Shown: piece by piece, positions 36,678 through 45,584 of the stretch
Position numbering within the stretch: position 1 is the stretch's first letter
Layout: each line of letters begins with the position of its first letter
From: Shimia sp. SK013
GTDB lineage: Bacteria; Pseudomonadota; Alphaproteobacteria; Rhodobacterales; Rhodobacteraceae
NCBI RefSeq assembly: GCF_001292625.1
Contig: NZ_LAJH01000009.1
Coordinates: 434,001 to 498,000, forward strand
DNA: 64,000 nt
Direction of reading: 5' to 3'
The notes under the pieces: model-generated
The model's input: the letters and a program-made list of their open reading frames with translations, nothing else
The model's database searches: none
What the model was told of the DNA's origin: nothing
Made by a program: the position numbers and the translations under genes

Positions 36678-37289
36678 CTAATCATCACCAACATCTCGCC
36701 CAAGCAAATCGCCCAAACTAACAGCTGTCCCCCGTACATCAGCTTCCAAGTTCAAAATCTCACGTTCTACAGCCGCAAGTTTAACCTCTTGCTTAGTCTG
36801 CTTTGCAAACACCAGTCCCCCACCCCTATTGTCAGCACTTCTGCTTGTTATAACAATCGGCATACTACCCGCATTTGCTTGCAAATCGCTTCCAACACTA
36901 AAGTCTAAATCCCTATCAAACCAAGCATGTAAGCTTGCGTCATTGTGTACGCTCTCCTCAAGCCGCTCCAATGCGCGTTCGTAGTAGTCAGTAGCCCTAT
37001 CATCCAGCTCACTATGCGAAGCTTGTCCACGCGCCTCAGCAGCTACAGCCCTGTTGTGCCAAAACGTAGCTGTCCGCAGCAATTCCTCATACTCTTGCAC
37101 AACAGCTGGCTTAGCTTTCAACGTGTCGCGTATCTCTTGTTGCTCAGCCCATGCAGCCAAGTACAGTTCGTACCCATCAGCGCTTAGCCAAGCTTGCAAC
37201 TTCCTGTTTTGCACGTTTTTTCCAAGCCCAAGCTGCTCTGCAATTTCTTGCAGCTTTTGCATCCGAGTTTCGCGCTTGTGCGCCATCAT
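36678..37289 (-). CDS. Unknown island protein (203 aa)
   Basis: The soluble protein is mostly helical and acidic in its C-terminal half (LNLEADVRGTAVSLGDLLG). Near the N-terminus MQKLQEIAEQLGLGKNVQNR could form a helix-turn-helix, followed by LQAWLSADGYELYLAAWAEQ. I do not recognise the family. Its start overlaps the zinc-ribbon gene by 4 nt, and that gene lies 58 bp after the type ISP enzyme, so all three are probably one leftward transcript. A regulatory or accessory role to the restriction enzyme is inferred from position only. Confidence 0.55.
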   Translation of the reverse strand: MMAHKRETRMQKLQEIAEQLGLGKNVQNRKLQAWLSADGYELYLAAWAEQQEIRDTLKAKPAVVQEYEELLRTATFWHNRAVAAEARGQASHSELDDRATDYYERALERLEESVHNDASLHAWFDRDLDFSVGSDLQANAGSMPIVITSRSADNRGGGLVFAKQTKQEVKLAAVEREILNLEADVRGTAVSLGDLLGRDVGDD

Positions 37290-37591
37290 TCTTCATCGAA
37301 AAGCTTACTAAATGTTGTCTCGTTAACATTGAGCGTGGAGCCAGAAATCAACTTAATCCATCTTTTTATCTGGTAGTTACTCAATATTAGTTTTTGGCCA
37401 CATTTTTTACAGTGTCCGGCAAAGCGCCGATTGCGCTCATTTTTTTGATCATATGCTTCTTCTGTAATGCTAAATTCAAAATCCTTGCCACAACCTTCAT
37501 GCTCACATGTATATTTTCTCAAAAAGCTCTTGTCCGCGTCAGTAAGTTTATCTGATTTCTTGCTTAAGCTGCGCTTTTCTATATTAAACAT
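37286..37591 (-). CDS. Small zinc-ribbon protein
   Basis: The 101-residue protein has two cysteine pairs, CEHEGC (Cys29, Cys34) and CKKC (Cys61, Cys64), about 26 residues apart, consistent with one zinc ribbon. It is otherwise rich in Lys, Glu and Asn. It is translationally coupled to the next gene (ATGA overlap) and follows the type ISP gene by 58 bp. Function unknown; DNA binding or a metal-dependent accessory role would fit. Confidence 0.6.
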   Translation of the reverse strand: MFNIEKRSLSKKSDKLTDADKSFLRKYTCEHEGCGKDFEFSITEEAYDQKNERNRRFAGHCKKCGQKLILSNYQIKRWIKLISGSTLNVNETTFSKLFDEE

Positions 37592-37649
37592 TCATTATCC
37601 TTTCTGAATCACGCAGATTTGCACCTGCTATCTCCTTGCGTCCTTGTGT

Positions 37650-40600
37650 TTAATCAATATCAAGTTTCGGCAAGCTGTTCACAATCTTCATCGTCTCTAA
37701 GCTCACTGTTATAACGCGCTGAAATAGCTCAAGCGGATATGCTGGGTTGTGCATTGTTTCGTTTGCGTAGTCGTTCGCATCGTTAACAATACCGCTCTTT
37801 TTGTCCGTCTTAACCCGTTGGCGTTCAACCACCCAATCAAGCGCACTTTTGCCGTTCACAACGTAGTCATACGCAGCAAGTGGAATGTTGGTCATTGTGA
37901 TGTTTGAGTTATATATAACAGTGGTTTTGTCTAAATTTGGACGCTTACCTGCAAACCGCATTTGCTCAACATGATAAAAGCTAACTGGATCAGCAATGTT
38001 TGCTAAGCGCAGATCGCCTTCTGCAATAGTAACTGGATACAGTTCTGCACTTTCGTAGTTCACGTGCAAATCACCCAGCTTGCGCCCAGCATCCACAAAC
38101 GCCCAAAAGTCCACTTCCTGCTTTACAGCTGGAATGCGTGGTAGCTGCTTGCTTAAATTGTCTGCGTAACGCGTTCTATAGTCTTCGCTGTGCAGCAAGC
38201 CATACGTGTAATAGAAGATGTCTTCCTTAGTTATGCTTGCATTGCCGTAAGCATCCCTAAAGTGCTTCAAGCCATAGTCTGTTATGCCGTCTTTAACTCT
38301 GTAGCCGTTTTCAACATCTTCGCTCGCAAACAAGTCGTCATCATCTGCATCTACTTCTTCGTAAAGTCTGAGCGGAAAGTTTTGCCCGTTATCAGTAAAT
38401 TGCAAGTCCGCTGCATTATTGTGCATCAATGCAGTAAACCCGCTACGTGCACCAACACCGGAAAGTGAAATCAGCAAATTATGTAAATCAAATCCATTTC
38501 CGAAATAACTCCGAAGCTTGTATGCACTCTTAGTTACGCTACCGGAAATTAACCATTCTTTAGTAAACGGCCTACGGTCTGCTAAGTGTACAGAGAAATC
38601 TGAATTACTAAGATTTTTACTTGATTGTACAATTTTACCCACAGTTGAAGTCCACTTAATATAGTTACTATCAACTAATTCCATTTTTTTGTGTTTGATA
38701 GCGTCATTAATCAGGCTACACATTTTTGCGGAGCGAGATACTTGATGGCTAAAACTAAAGTTATAAGCCCATGCATCCATATTTGTCTCAAAGCCCAAGC
38801 TATTTGTGTGAAATAATCCTTTGCCTTGCTCATCGCGTTGGTTGGAAATACAGACATATGCTTCAAAACTTGTGTCGCGCTTGTTAATCCAGTCAAAACT
38901 ATCGTCTGCCTGCGTTACTTCGAAAGCCTCGTTTTCACCAAGTCTTGCTATGCTTTTGAGTTCGCAAAGTATTGCAAGTTTTTGCTCTGTCTTTAAGTTG
39001 TCACCGATGTCGTAGTAATACACCTTGTGTTCTGCTTTACTGGCTGGGTTTTTGACAAAAAATGCAATCGCAGCGCCCGTCATACTTCCTTGCCCAAAAA
39101 TATTTTCACCCTCGCCAGCAGCGCCTTTGCTCAGCATGTTTTTTCTTACGTCTCCACGTAAGTTGATAATATAAATGCTAGTACATTCTTCTTCTAAGCA
39201 TTTTCGCATGCCATCTGCGTATGCCTTATCAATCCAGCCATTTCCGCTAATAAAGCCAACAACACCACCGTCCTCGCCAAGTCTATCACTTGCCCAGCGT
39301 ATTGCTCTTATATAACTATCATACAAATAACGATGGCCTGAGTTATGGGATGATGAAACGTAAGTATCGCGTATCTTTCGATCCAGCTCCGCGTAAGCAA
39401 CGTTCTTTGCATTGTCGCCTTCACTCTTCTGTCCTGCACTATACGGTGGATTTCCCACAATTACGCGTATATCCAGCGCTTTCTGTCGCGTGCGTCGTTC
39501 ACTGTTGTCAGCCATCAACGCAGCAACCATGTCGTCGCTTTCGTACATTTCAAACGTGTCAGTAAGACAAATGCCGGTAAACGGCGTGTAATCATTGCCG
39601 CTTATGCTGTGATATGTGGCTTCGATATTGATTGCTGCGATGTAGTACGCAAGCAGCACAATTTCGTTTGCGTGGATCTCGTTCTTGTACTTGTGCTCTA
39701 TCTTGTTCGCATCAATCAGGCCGCTTTGCAGCAAGCGCGTTACAAACGTGCCTGTGCCTGTAAACGGATCGATAATATGCACGTTTTTACTGCCAAGTGT
39801 TTGGCCAAACTCTTTCTGCAAAATGTCGTTTACGCTGTGGATTATGAAATCAACAACTTGCACCGGCGTATACACGATGCCGAGCTTTTCAGTTAGCTTT
39901 GGAAATGCTGTCTTAAAAAACTTATCGTACAGTTCAACAATAATTTTCTGTTTGCCCTCAGCATTATCAATGCCAGCAGCACGCCGCTTCACGCTGTCGT
40001 AAAAGCCCTCAAGCGCTTGTGCTTCTTTCTGTACGTTTTGGAGTTCAAGCACAACAACGACTTTTTGCATTGCTTGTGACACCGGATTTTCAGCAGCAAA
40101 ATTGTAGTCGCTAAACAACGCGTCGAACACAGGCTTGGTAATCAAGTGCTGTGCTAGCATCTCAACAGCTTCGTCTTTTGTCACAGCGCCGTTCAAGTCG
40201 TCGCGTATTTCTTCTAAAAACGCATCAAACACAGCACGTTCTTCTACACCTGTGTCCAAAATTGCATTGATACGCTCTATGTGCTGCTGCGCAATCTTGC
40301 CAATGTCTTTTGCCCAATCTTCCCAGTACGTGCGTCGCCCGCATTTCTGCACGATCTTCGCGCGTATAGCTGCTGGAAATTCATCAAATATAAAGCTGAT
40401 CTGATCTTCAGTGCGTGTTTGTGTGTCGCGCTCGCCATCATCGCCGCCGCCACTACCAATGCCAGCACCTTCAGCACCAGCCGTTTGCTTTTGTGGCAAG
40501 TTCTCAGCAATTGCTACAACTTCAATCTGCCCGCCTGTGTCGTTGTTCAGTTCAAGTTTGTTAATCGTTGCGTCAAATCTGTCGTCATGTGCACGCAACG

Positions 40601-42470
40601 CGTTCAAAATCTGCCAAACAACTTTATAACGCTCGTTGTCGTTCAGTGCTGCTTCTGGTGTTACGTTTGCTGGAATAACAACTGGCAAAATAACATAGCC
40701 AAGCTTCTTGCCTTCCGCCCTGCGCATCACGCGTCCAACACTTTGCACAACGTCGATTTGGGATTTGCGTGGATGTAAAAACATAATCGCGTCCAGTGCA
40801 GGTACATCCACACCTTCGCTTAAACAGCGTGCGTTGCTCAAAATCTTACAGCTGTCGTTTGCTACATCATCACTCAGCCAGTGCAGCAGTTCTCCACGTG
40901 TTTTTGCATTAAACGTTCCGTCTACGTGCTTTACTTCGCAGCTCACGTGTTCTGCATCGTCATCGTCCAACACAGTCGTGCCGTTAAATTCGTCAACAAC
41001 AGCGCCAAACTCGCGCTCTATAAGCTTGCTTGATCTAATGTCTTTGCAAAATGCAATTGCACGCCGCATTGGCTGCGCATCAACTGCAAAGTCGCCATCG
41101 CCGTCCTGCTTAATCAACGCTTTGTAGCAGCCAATAATCTTTGTTGCGTCGTCTAGCTGCAACTCGTTGTCTGCAGCAATCCGCCCCTGCACACCTCTGC
41201 TTACAAGCGTTTCGTCCATTGCAAGCACGATCACTTTGTAGTCCGTCAACATGCCGTTTTCTACAGCCCAACTAAAGCCGCGCGTAAAAAACGTTGGACC
41301 GTAAATTTCTTCGTCGTCCATGTCGCAAAGCGTAACAGCCGCTTCCGCTGCTTTTGTCCGTGCGTTGTCACCAAAAATGCGTGGTGTCGCTGTCATATAA
41401 AGGCGTTTTGCACCTGCCACATATTTGTTGTCGTGCACGCGCACAAAGTTGCTTTCGTCTTCGCCGTCAATCGTCGCGCCCGTTGTTCTGTGCGCTTCAT
41501 CGCAAATAATAAGATCAAACTGCTGTAAGCCTTGTTCTTGTGCAGCTGTGATAACTGGAATGCTTTGATACGTGCTAAAAACAACAGTCATGCGTTCCGC
41601 ATCATCAACGCCAGCTTTTTCCACTAGCTTGCCAGGTTGTGTAGTTGCTGGAAATTCAAGTTCGTGCACTTCAATCTCAGCAACGTCACCCCTGTCTTTG
41701 CGCCGCTTGCCCACTTGCGCGTCACTGCAAACTGCAAACGATCTAAGTTCCAGTTCTGTGTCGTATGTCCATTCACGCACTGTCTGCGCAATTAGCGCTA
41801 GCGATGGCACCAAAAACAAAACACGTTTGCCCTTGCCAGCAACAGCTTCTGCAATCCGCAGTGCTGTAAATGTCTTGCCCGTGCCGCAAGCCATAATCAG
41901 CTTGCCCCTATCGCCCTCTTCAAAGCCTTTGCCTACGTGTTCAAGTGCAAGCTTTTGATGTGAATGCAGTTGCTTTTTATTGCGCAGCTGCACTTTGTCA
42001 CTTGCCTCGTAAACGCTCCAGTCAATCGCGCTGTCGCGCAACGCATCAAGCCCAACACGCACAACCGGTATGCTTTGCCCGCGTATTGCATCCTCAGCGT
42101 TTTCGCCCCAATCCACCTCAGTTGTGTCGATAAACAAACGCTGGCTAAACGGAGCCTTGCCAGAAGCAGTAATAAAGGTCTGAATATCTCCAATTTGAAT
42201 TTTCTTATTTGCAGCATAGAATTTGCACTGCACAGCTGCATAGCCGTCTTCGTCAGCAAGCTTTGCTACCAAATCAATGCCAGTGTCTTTGCCCGTCCAT
42301 CCGTTCTCTTTCGCCCAATCGCCATATGTCCAAACTTCACTAAACTGCTGCGTTTGGATCGGATCATTGCGCAAGTACGCAAGCGCAAGCCGTTCAAAAT
42401 ACGTACCCTTTTCGCGCTCCGTAACAGCTGCGTTTCTAAAGCCGTCCAAAATTCGATCTAATGCCGACAT
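37650..42470 (-). CDS. Type ISP restriction-modification enzyme (single-chain nuclease-helicase-methyltransferase)
   Basis: This 1606-residue protein combines, in order, four parts. First is an Mrr-like nuclease domain (Glu26 region, GIDLVAK with Asp66, AAVQCKF with Gln81-Cys-Lys83). Second is a superfamily 2 translocase (MACGTGKT at about 193-200, DEAH at 324-327, MTATPR near 359). Third is an N6-adenine methyltransferase (motif I DPFTGTGTF at about 901-909, NPPY at 1007-1010). Last is a C-terminal target-recognition region. The order and length match LlaGI/LlaBIII-type ISP enzymes, which methylate an asymmetric site on one strand and cut after head-to-head translocation. It is the main cargo of the element, presumably anti-phage. 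Confidence 0.9.
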   Translation of the reverse strand: MSALDRILDGFRNAAVTEREKGTYFERLALAYLRNDPIQTQQFSEVWTYGDWAKENGWTGKDTGIDLVAKLADEDGYAAVQCKFYAANKKIQIGDIQTFITASGKAPFSQRLFIDTTEVDWGENAEDAIRGQSIPVVRVGLDALRDSAIDWSVYEASDKVQLRNKKQLHSHQKLALEHVGKGFEEGDRGKLIMACGTGKTFTALRIAEAVAGKGKRVLFLVPSLALIAQTVREWTYDTELELRSFAVCSDAQVGKRRKDRGDVAEIEVHELEFPATTQPGKLVEKAGVDDAERMTVVFSTYQSIPVITAAQEQGLQQFDLIICDEAHRTTGATIDGEDESNFVRVHDNKYVAGAKRLYMTATPRIFGDNARTKAAEAAVTLCDMDDEEIYGPTFFTRGFSWAVENGMLTDYKVIVLAMDETLVSRGVQGRIAADNELQLDDATKIIGCYKALIKQDGDGDFAVDAQPMRRAIAFCKDIRSSKLIEREFGAVVDEFNGTTVLDDDDAEHVSCEVKHVDGTFNAKTRGELLHWLSDDVANDSCKILSNARCLSEGVDVPALDAIMFLHPRKSQIDVVQSVGRVMRRAEGKKLGYVILPVVIPANVTPEAALNDNERYKVVWQILNALRAHDDRFDATINKLELNNDTGGQIEVVAIAENLPQKQTAGAEGAGIGSGGGDDGERDTQTRTEDQISFIFDEFPAAIRAKIVQKCGRRTYWEDWAKDIGKIAQQHIERINAILDTGVEERAVFDAFLEEIRDDLNGAVTKDEAVEMLAQHLITKPVFDALFSDYNFAAENPVSQAMQKVVVVLELQNVQKEAQALEGFYDSVKRRAAGIDNAEGKQKIIVELYDKFFKTAFPKLTEKLGIVYTPVQVVDFIIHSVNDILQKEFGQTLGSKNVHIIDPFTGTGTFVTRLLQSGLIDANKIEHKYKNEIHANEIVLLAYYIAAINIEATYHSISGNDYTPFTGICLTDTFEMYESDDMVAALMADNSERRTRQKALDIRVIVGNPPYSAGQKSEGDNAKNVAYAELDRKIRDTYVSSSHNSGHRYLYDSYIRAIRWASDRLGEDGGVVGFISGNGWIDKAYADGMRKCLEEECTSIYIINLRGDVRKNMLSKGAAGEGENIFGQGSMTGAAIAFFVKNPASKAEHKVYYYDIGDNLKTEQKLAILCELKSIARLGENEAFEVTQADDSFDWINKRDTSFEAYVCISNQRDEQGKGLFHTNSLGFETNMDAWAYNFSFSHQVSRSAKMCSLINDAIKHKKMELVDSNYIKWTSTVGKIVQSSKNLSNSDFSVHLADRRPFTKEWLISGSVTKSAYKLRSYFGNGFDLHNLLISLSGVGARSGFTALMHNNAADLQFTDNGQNFPLRLYEEVDADDDDLFASEDVENGYRVKDGITDYGLKHFRDAYGNASITKEDIFYYTYGLLHSEDYRTRYADNLSKQLPRIPAVKQEVDFWAFVDAGRKLGDLHVNYESAELYPVTIAEGDLRLANIADPVSFYHVEQMRFAGKRPNLDKTTVIYNSNITMTNIPLAAYDYVVNGKSALDWVVERQRVKTDKKSGIVNDANDYANETMHNPAYPLELFQRVITVSLETMKIVNSLPKLDID

Positions 42471-42672
42471 AGCTGCTGCGCTCCATTTACTGCTCTACCA
42501 CACGCTAGCCGAGCAAATGCGCAAGCGCCAGAAAAATGCACGTTTTTTTGCTATCTAATTGTCACCCCAAGCTTAGCTGGTGTCGCACGCGCCCTGTGCG
42601 CCCGCTGTGTGCGCCAACCAACCTCAAAATGCACTATGAATGCGGACGCCAGGTTCGACGCGCTGTATGAAG

Positions 42673-42891
42673 CTATTTGAGCGCCAGCAGCCAACGCTTA
42701 AGCACGCCCCAAAGCTTAAAGCGATTACACGTAGCAGCCGCGCTTTTCCGCAAATTCTGCTCGTAGCAGTCGCCCTCTTGCCCAAGCACCTTCACCAGTT
42801 TGTAGTTTCCGCGTTGCCCAACAGCTTTCCTAGCACCAGCCCAGTTAGCGCACGTTGCACAGATCGAATACTTGCTTGAATAATTTGACAC
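42673..42891 (-). CDS. Small cysteine-containing protein
   Basis: The 72-residue protein has four cysteines (Cys11, Cys14, Cys42, Cys55) in CATCANWAG, GDCYEQ and ATCNRFKLW, which may bind zinc, and a basic hydrophobic end (VLKRWLLALK). It starts 3 bp after the integrase stop on the same strand, so it is cotranscribed with int and could be an excision or regulatory factor. Function not recognised. About 200 bp without a gene separate it from the type ISP start. Confidence 0.55.
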   Translation of the reverse strand: MSNYSSKYSICATCANWAGARKAVGQRGNYKLVKVLGQEGDCYEQNLRKSAAATCNRFKLWGVLKRWLLALK

Positions 42892-42894
42892 AGC

Positions 42895-44292
42895 CTATCT
42901 ACGCCGCTTTGCTGCCTCTTGCATCGCGTCCAGTTTTCGTTGCGCTCTTTCGCGCTCCGTTCCGCCAGTTGTTGCAACGTTGCTGTGCGCAAAATCACCT
43001 CCGCCAATCAGCACGTCCACGTCCATCATTATGCCCTTACGCACGTAGTGATCTTCAATTTGCTGTCGGCTAGTTCCCATGTTTGTACAAAGCATGTCGT
43101 ACACAGCAGCGTTGTAACCGTGTTCCACAAAGCGCTGTTCAGCATAGTAATGGCGCAAGCTGTACGCTGTGCGTCGTTGCCCGTGCTCGTCGTAAAGCAA
43201 GCCGATCTCGTCGAGCATTTTGGGCAGCGTTTTGTAAAACCCCTCGTTTTTCTTGCCGTTTGCGTAGCAAAACACCCAGTCTTCCGCGTCCGTATGCCCA
43301 GTCAGTTCCCGCAGCTCCCTATAAACAGCCACAACCGAGCTTTGCGAACTAACGATCCGCTCGCCTGTTTTGGTGTTTTTGGGCACAGATATTTTTAGAT
43401 ACTGCGTCTCAGCAACTTCGCTACGTTCAACACGAACATGCTTGTGTTTCAGCTGCAAAACCTCGCCAGTACGCATCCCTGTTCCAGCAAGAAAATGAAT
43501 ATAGCATTGAAGAAGCTGGCGATTGAACTTGTGGGCCGAGTTAACGCGAGTGTCGTTTCCGCCCCTGCCCTCTACCCATTTGTTCAGATAAGCATCTAAA
43601 CGCTTGAACTCTTGCGCCGAAAAAGATGGCCGACGATTTGGCGCTATGCCTTTACGCGCAAACGGATTTTCGATGATTGGCATGTGCGACAGCAGCTTCA
43701 TGCTATTCGCCCAGCCAAATATCTCGCGCAATGCGCTCTGCTCCATGTCCATGCTCTTTTTCGCAGGCTGAACTGCATGATTTGGGTGCCGTTTGCGCTC
43801 TTGTTCGTCCGCTCTCACCCAGTACGTCATGCGCCAAGTCCAGTATCCCTGCACGAACGCCTGAGTCATTTCCTCAAGCTTCATCGACCCAAAGTACGCT
43901 AGCCAGTAGCGCTGCGCGTGTTTTTCGTACCAGCCAACACGCTGTGGAACACCTGAACGACCTTTAGCAAAATGATTGGCTTCCAACCTTTGTCGCTTAT
44001 CAGCCCACCAAATAACGTACAGGTCTTCAAAACTAAGCTGTTTGACGGGTTCTTTTTTCTTCGTACGCAAGCGCAAGTCATCGTACTTGTCCAAAGCGTA
44101 ACGTTTCGCTTCCTCCAAGTCCGTCTCGCCCGTGCTTTCCTGCACGTAAGTCAGCTTGTTTCCGTAAACATCGCGCATTCCGCGCACATGTATGCGCATG
44201 TGATAGATCGGCTTTTTGGCATTTTGGCGATGGAACAAAATAATTTGCCCATCCCTAAGCTCAACTTTGTTCAAGTAGCTTTTGCTCATCAA
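42895..44292 (-). CDS. Tyrosine-recombinase integrase of the element
   Basis: The 465-residue lambda-type integrase catalyses insertion into the rpsI 3' end. It has an N-terminal arm-binding region (about 1-80), a core-binding SAM-like domain (about 85-215) and a catalytic domain with Arg274 (GTGMRTGEVLQL), Lys308 (NTKTGER), Tyr377-Ser-Leu-Arg380-His381 in place of the common HxxR, and nucleophile Tyr416 (IEDHYVRKG). It lies 166 bp from rpsI and reads away from it, behind the new rpsI terminator and beside two arm-type repeats. Confidence 0.92.
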   Translation of the reverse strand: MMSKSYLNKVELRDGQIILFHRQNAKKPIYHMRIHVRGMRDVYGNKLTYVQESTGETDLEEAKRYALDKYDDLRLRTKKKEPVKQLSFEDLYVIWWADKRQRLEANHFAKGRSGVPQRVGWYEKHAQRYWLAYFGSMKLEEMTQAFVQGYWTWRMTYWVRADEQERKRHPNHAVQPAKKSMDMEQSALREIFGWANSMKLLSHMPIIENPFARKGIAPNRRPSFSAQEFKRLDAYLNKWVEGRGGNDTRVNSAHKFNRQLLQCYIHFLAGTGMRTGEVLQLKHKHVRVERSEVAETQYLKISVPKNTKTGERIVSSQSSVVAVYRELRELTGHTDAEDWVFCYANGKKNEGFYKTLPKMLDEIGLLYDEHGQRRTAYSLRHYYAEQRFVEHGYNAAVYDMLCTNMGTSRQQIEDHYVRKGIMMDVDVLIGGGDFAHSNVATTGGTERERAQRKLDAMQEAAKRRR

Positions 44293-44313
44293 CCTATCGC
44301 CAGTATCATTTCC

Positions 44314-44331
44314 TTGTAAAATATGTGTAAG
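44314..44331 (+). repeat. Integrase arm-type repeat, right end, copy 1
   Basis: TTGTAAAATATGTGTAAG, 16 of 18 bases as in the left-end copy at 32671. It is 22 bp upstream of the integrase start, so integrase binding here could also control its own expression. Confidence 0.6.
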
Positions 44332-44364
44332 ATCAGCACGGCTTTAAGTCTACGATTTCTAATC

Positions 44365-44382
44365 TGTAAAACTTTTGTAATC
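44365..44382 (+). repeat. Integrase arm-type repeat, right end, copy 2
   Basis: TGTAAAACTTTTGTAATC resembles the other two copies (TGTAAAA-N4-TGTAA) and lies about 80 bp from the right core. Confidence 0.5.
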
Positions 44383-44393
44383 CATGCAAACAA

Positions 44394-44421
44394 AGAAAAA
44401 GCGCAGTAAAAACTGCGCCTT
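44394..44421 (-). terminator. Present terminator of rplM-rpsI (island-borne)
   Basis: Read leftward, GCGCAGT-TTTT-ACTGCGC is a perfect 7-bp stem followed by TTTTTCTTTG, 37 bp after the rpsI stop. It lies on the island side of the crossover core, so the element seems to bring its own replacement terminator. Confidence 0.82.
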
Positions 44422-44455
44422 TCCAATAGCTTAACGATTTTGAAGTCGTGTAACT

Positions 44456-44476
44456 TCTTAACGCTTCGAGAACTGG
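44456..44476 (-). other. attR: attachment site at the rpsI 3' end
   Basis: Read leftward, CCAGTTCT-CGAAGCG-TTAA encodes the last residues of S9 (Gln-Phe-Ser-Lys-Arg-stop). The core CGAAGCG (44462-44468) is identical to that at 32605-32611. Confidence 0.7.
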
Positions 44477-44943
44477 AACGAACGACGCGCTTTGCGCTTA
44501 CCGTATTTCTTACGTTCCACAACACGGCTGTCGCGTGTCAGGAAGCCAGCGGCTTTCAATGCGCCACGCAGCGAGGGTTCATAAAGCTGCAGAGCTTTGG
44601 AAATGCCGTGCTTAACCGCACCAGCCTGACCAGTCAGACCGCCACCCTTGACGGTGGCATAAACGTCGAATTCACCTTCAACGCCTGCAACCTGCATCGG
44701 CTGACGCAGGATCAGCTGCAGAACGGGGCGTGCAAAATACACGTCCTGGTCTTTGCCATTCACGATGACCTTACCGGAACCCGGCTTGATCCAAACGCGG
44801 GCAACAGCGTCTTTACGTTTACCGGTCGCATAGGAGCGGCCCAGTTCGTCACGTACCGGCTCACGAGGAGCGGCAACTTCTACAACAGCTTCAACACCAG
44901 CAACGGCGTTCAGCTCTTCAAGCGAGTTGATTTGATCAGCCAT
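44458..44943 (-). CDS. rpsI: 30S ribosomal protein S9
   Basis: S9 is a small-subunit protein whose C-terminal tail reaches the P-site tRNA. The 161-residue protein has the usual alphaproteobacterial N-terminal extension and the S9 core ([37 protein letters not shown]) and ends RRSFQFSKR. The tail is intact although the integrative element is inserted within its last codons. Cotranscribed with rplM (3 bp apart). Confidence 0.97.
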   Translation of the reverse strand: MADQINSLEELNAVAGVEAVVEVAAPREPVRDELGRSYATGKRKDAVARVWIKPGSGKVIVNGKDQDVYFARPVLQLILRQPMQVAGVEGEFDVYATVKGGGLTGQAGAVKHGISKALQLYEPSLRGALKAAGFLTRDSRVVERKKYGKRKARRSFQFSKR

Positions 44944-44946
44944 TGA

Positions 44947-45408
44947 TTAGCTCCGGGTGTTTTTGCTGTTCATGGACTTAACGTCCAGGACTTCAGGCGC
45001 TTGCGCTTCGTGCGGGTGCTCGGCACCAGCATAAACGCGCAGGTTTGTCATGATCTGACGCGACAGACGGTTGCCAGGCAGCATGCGCTGAACGGCTTTG
45101 GTCACCACACGTTCTGGGTACTTGCCTTCCAGAATTTGCTCGGCGGTACGGGACTTGATGCCACCCGGGTGACCGGTGTGCCAGTAATAAGTCTTGTCCG
45201 TGCGCTTTTTGCCGGTCAACTGGATTTTGTCCGCATTGATCACGATGACGTTGTCACCAGTGTCCATGTGGGGTGTAAAGGTGGCCTTGTGCTTGCCGCG
45301 CAGGCGCATGGCGACAATCGAAGCGAGACGGCCCAGCACCACGCCTTCGGCGTCGATGATGATCCATTTCTTCTCGATGTCTGCCGGAGTAGCAGAGAAG
45401 GTTTTCAT
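44947..45408 (-). CDS. rplM: 50S ribosomal protein L13
   Basis: This is an early-assembling large-subunit protein. The 153-residue protein starts [15 protein letters not shown] (ATG 45408; the frame is open to 45444). It contains [36 protein letters not shown] and [15 protein letters not shown]. First gene of the rplM-rpsI operon; its promoter lies in the A/T-rich gap 45409-45584. Confidence 0.97.
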   Translation of the reverse strand: MKTFSATPADIEKKWIIIDAEGVVLGRLASIVAMRLRGKHKATFTPHMDTGDNVIVINADKIQLTGKKRTDKTYYWHTGHPGGIKSRTAEQILEGKYPERVVTKAVQRMLPGNRLSRQIMTNLRVYAGAEHPHEAQAPEVLDVKSMNSKNTRS

Positions 45409-45584
45409 GTCAGGTCTTCCATGATTGGTTGACAGACGCGCCAAATTTGGACGCGTCAGAATGTGATGGGCGGTTTATAAAGCAGCCGCGCGTCGCGTCA
45501 AGCGCACAAAGCGCGAAATAAATTAGCAAAAACAACAGCTTGCAAATTAGGTATCATTTTACCCCACGTGCATTGACCCTATTT

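Larger units (their letters stand above)
32605..44468. mobile_element. 11.9-kb integrative element inserted in the 3' end of rpsI
   Basis: The stretch is bounded by the shared core CGAAGCG at both ends, and its integrase gene is adjacent to the rpsI end. The DNA is visibly more A/T-rich, with other codon choices than the flanks. Integration preserves the S9 protein: the element supplies CGT-TAA in place of the original CGC-TAA. Contents in order: PD-(D/E)XK-like nuclease, DUF6641, GIY-YIG protein, HUH Rep, DUF6626-like, small tyrosine recombinase, two unknowns, type ISP restriction enzyme, small Cys protein, integrase. No capsid, terminase, relaxase-T4SS or IS genes were seen. Confidence 0.85.

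Noticed and set aside
37650-42470. Many open frames of 60-165 codons on the + strand across the type ISP gene
   Set aside because: They are antisense shadows with Cys/Ser-rich composition, no ribosome binding sites and no motifs.
32605-44468. Prophage
   Set aside because: Integrase, recombinase and nucleases are present, but no capsid, portal, terminase, tail or lysis gene could be found.
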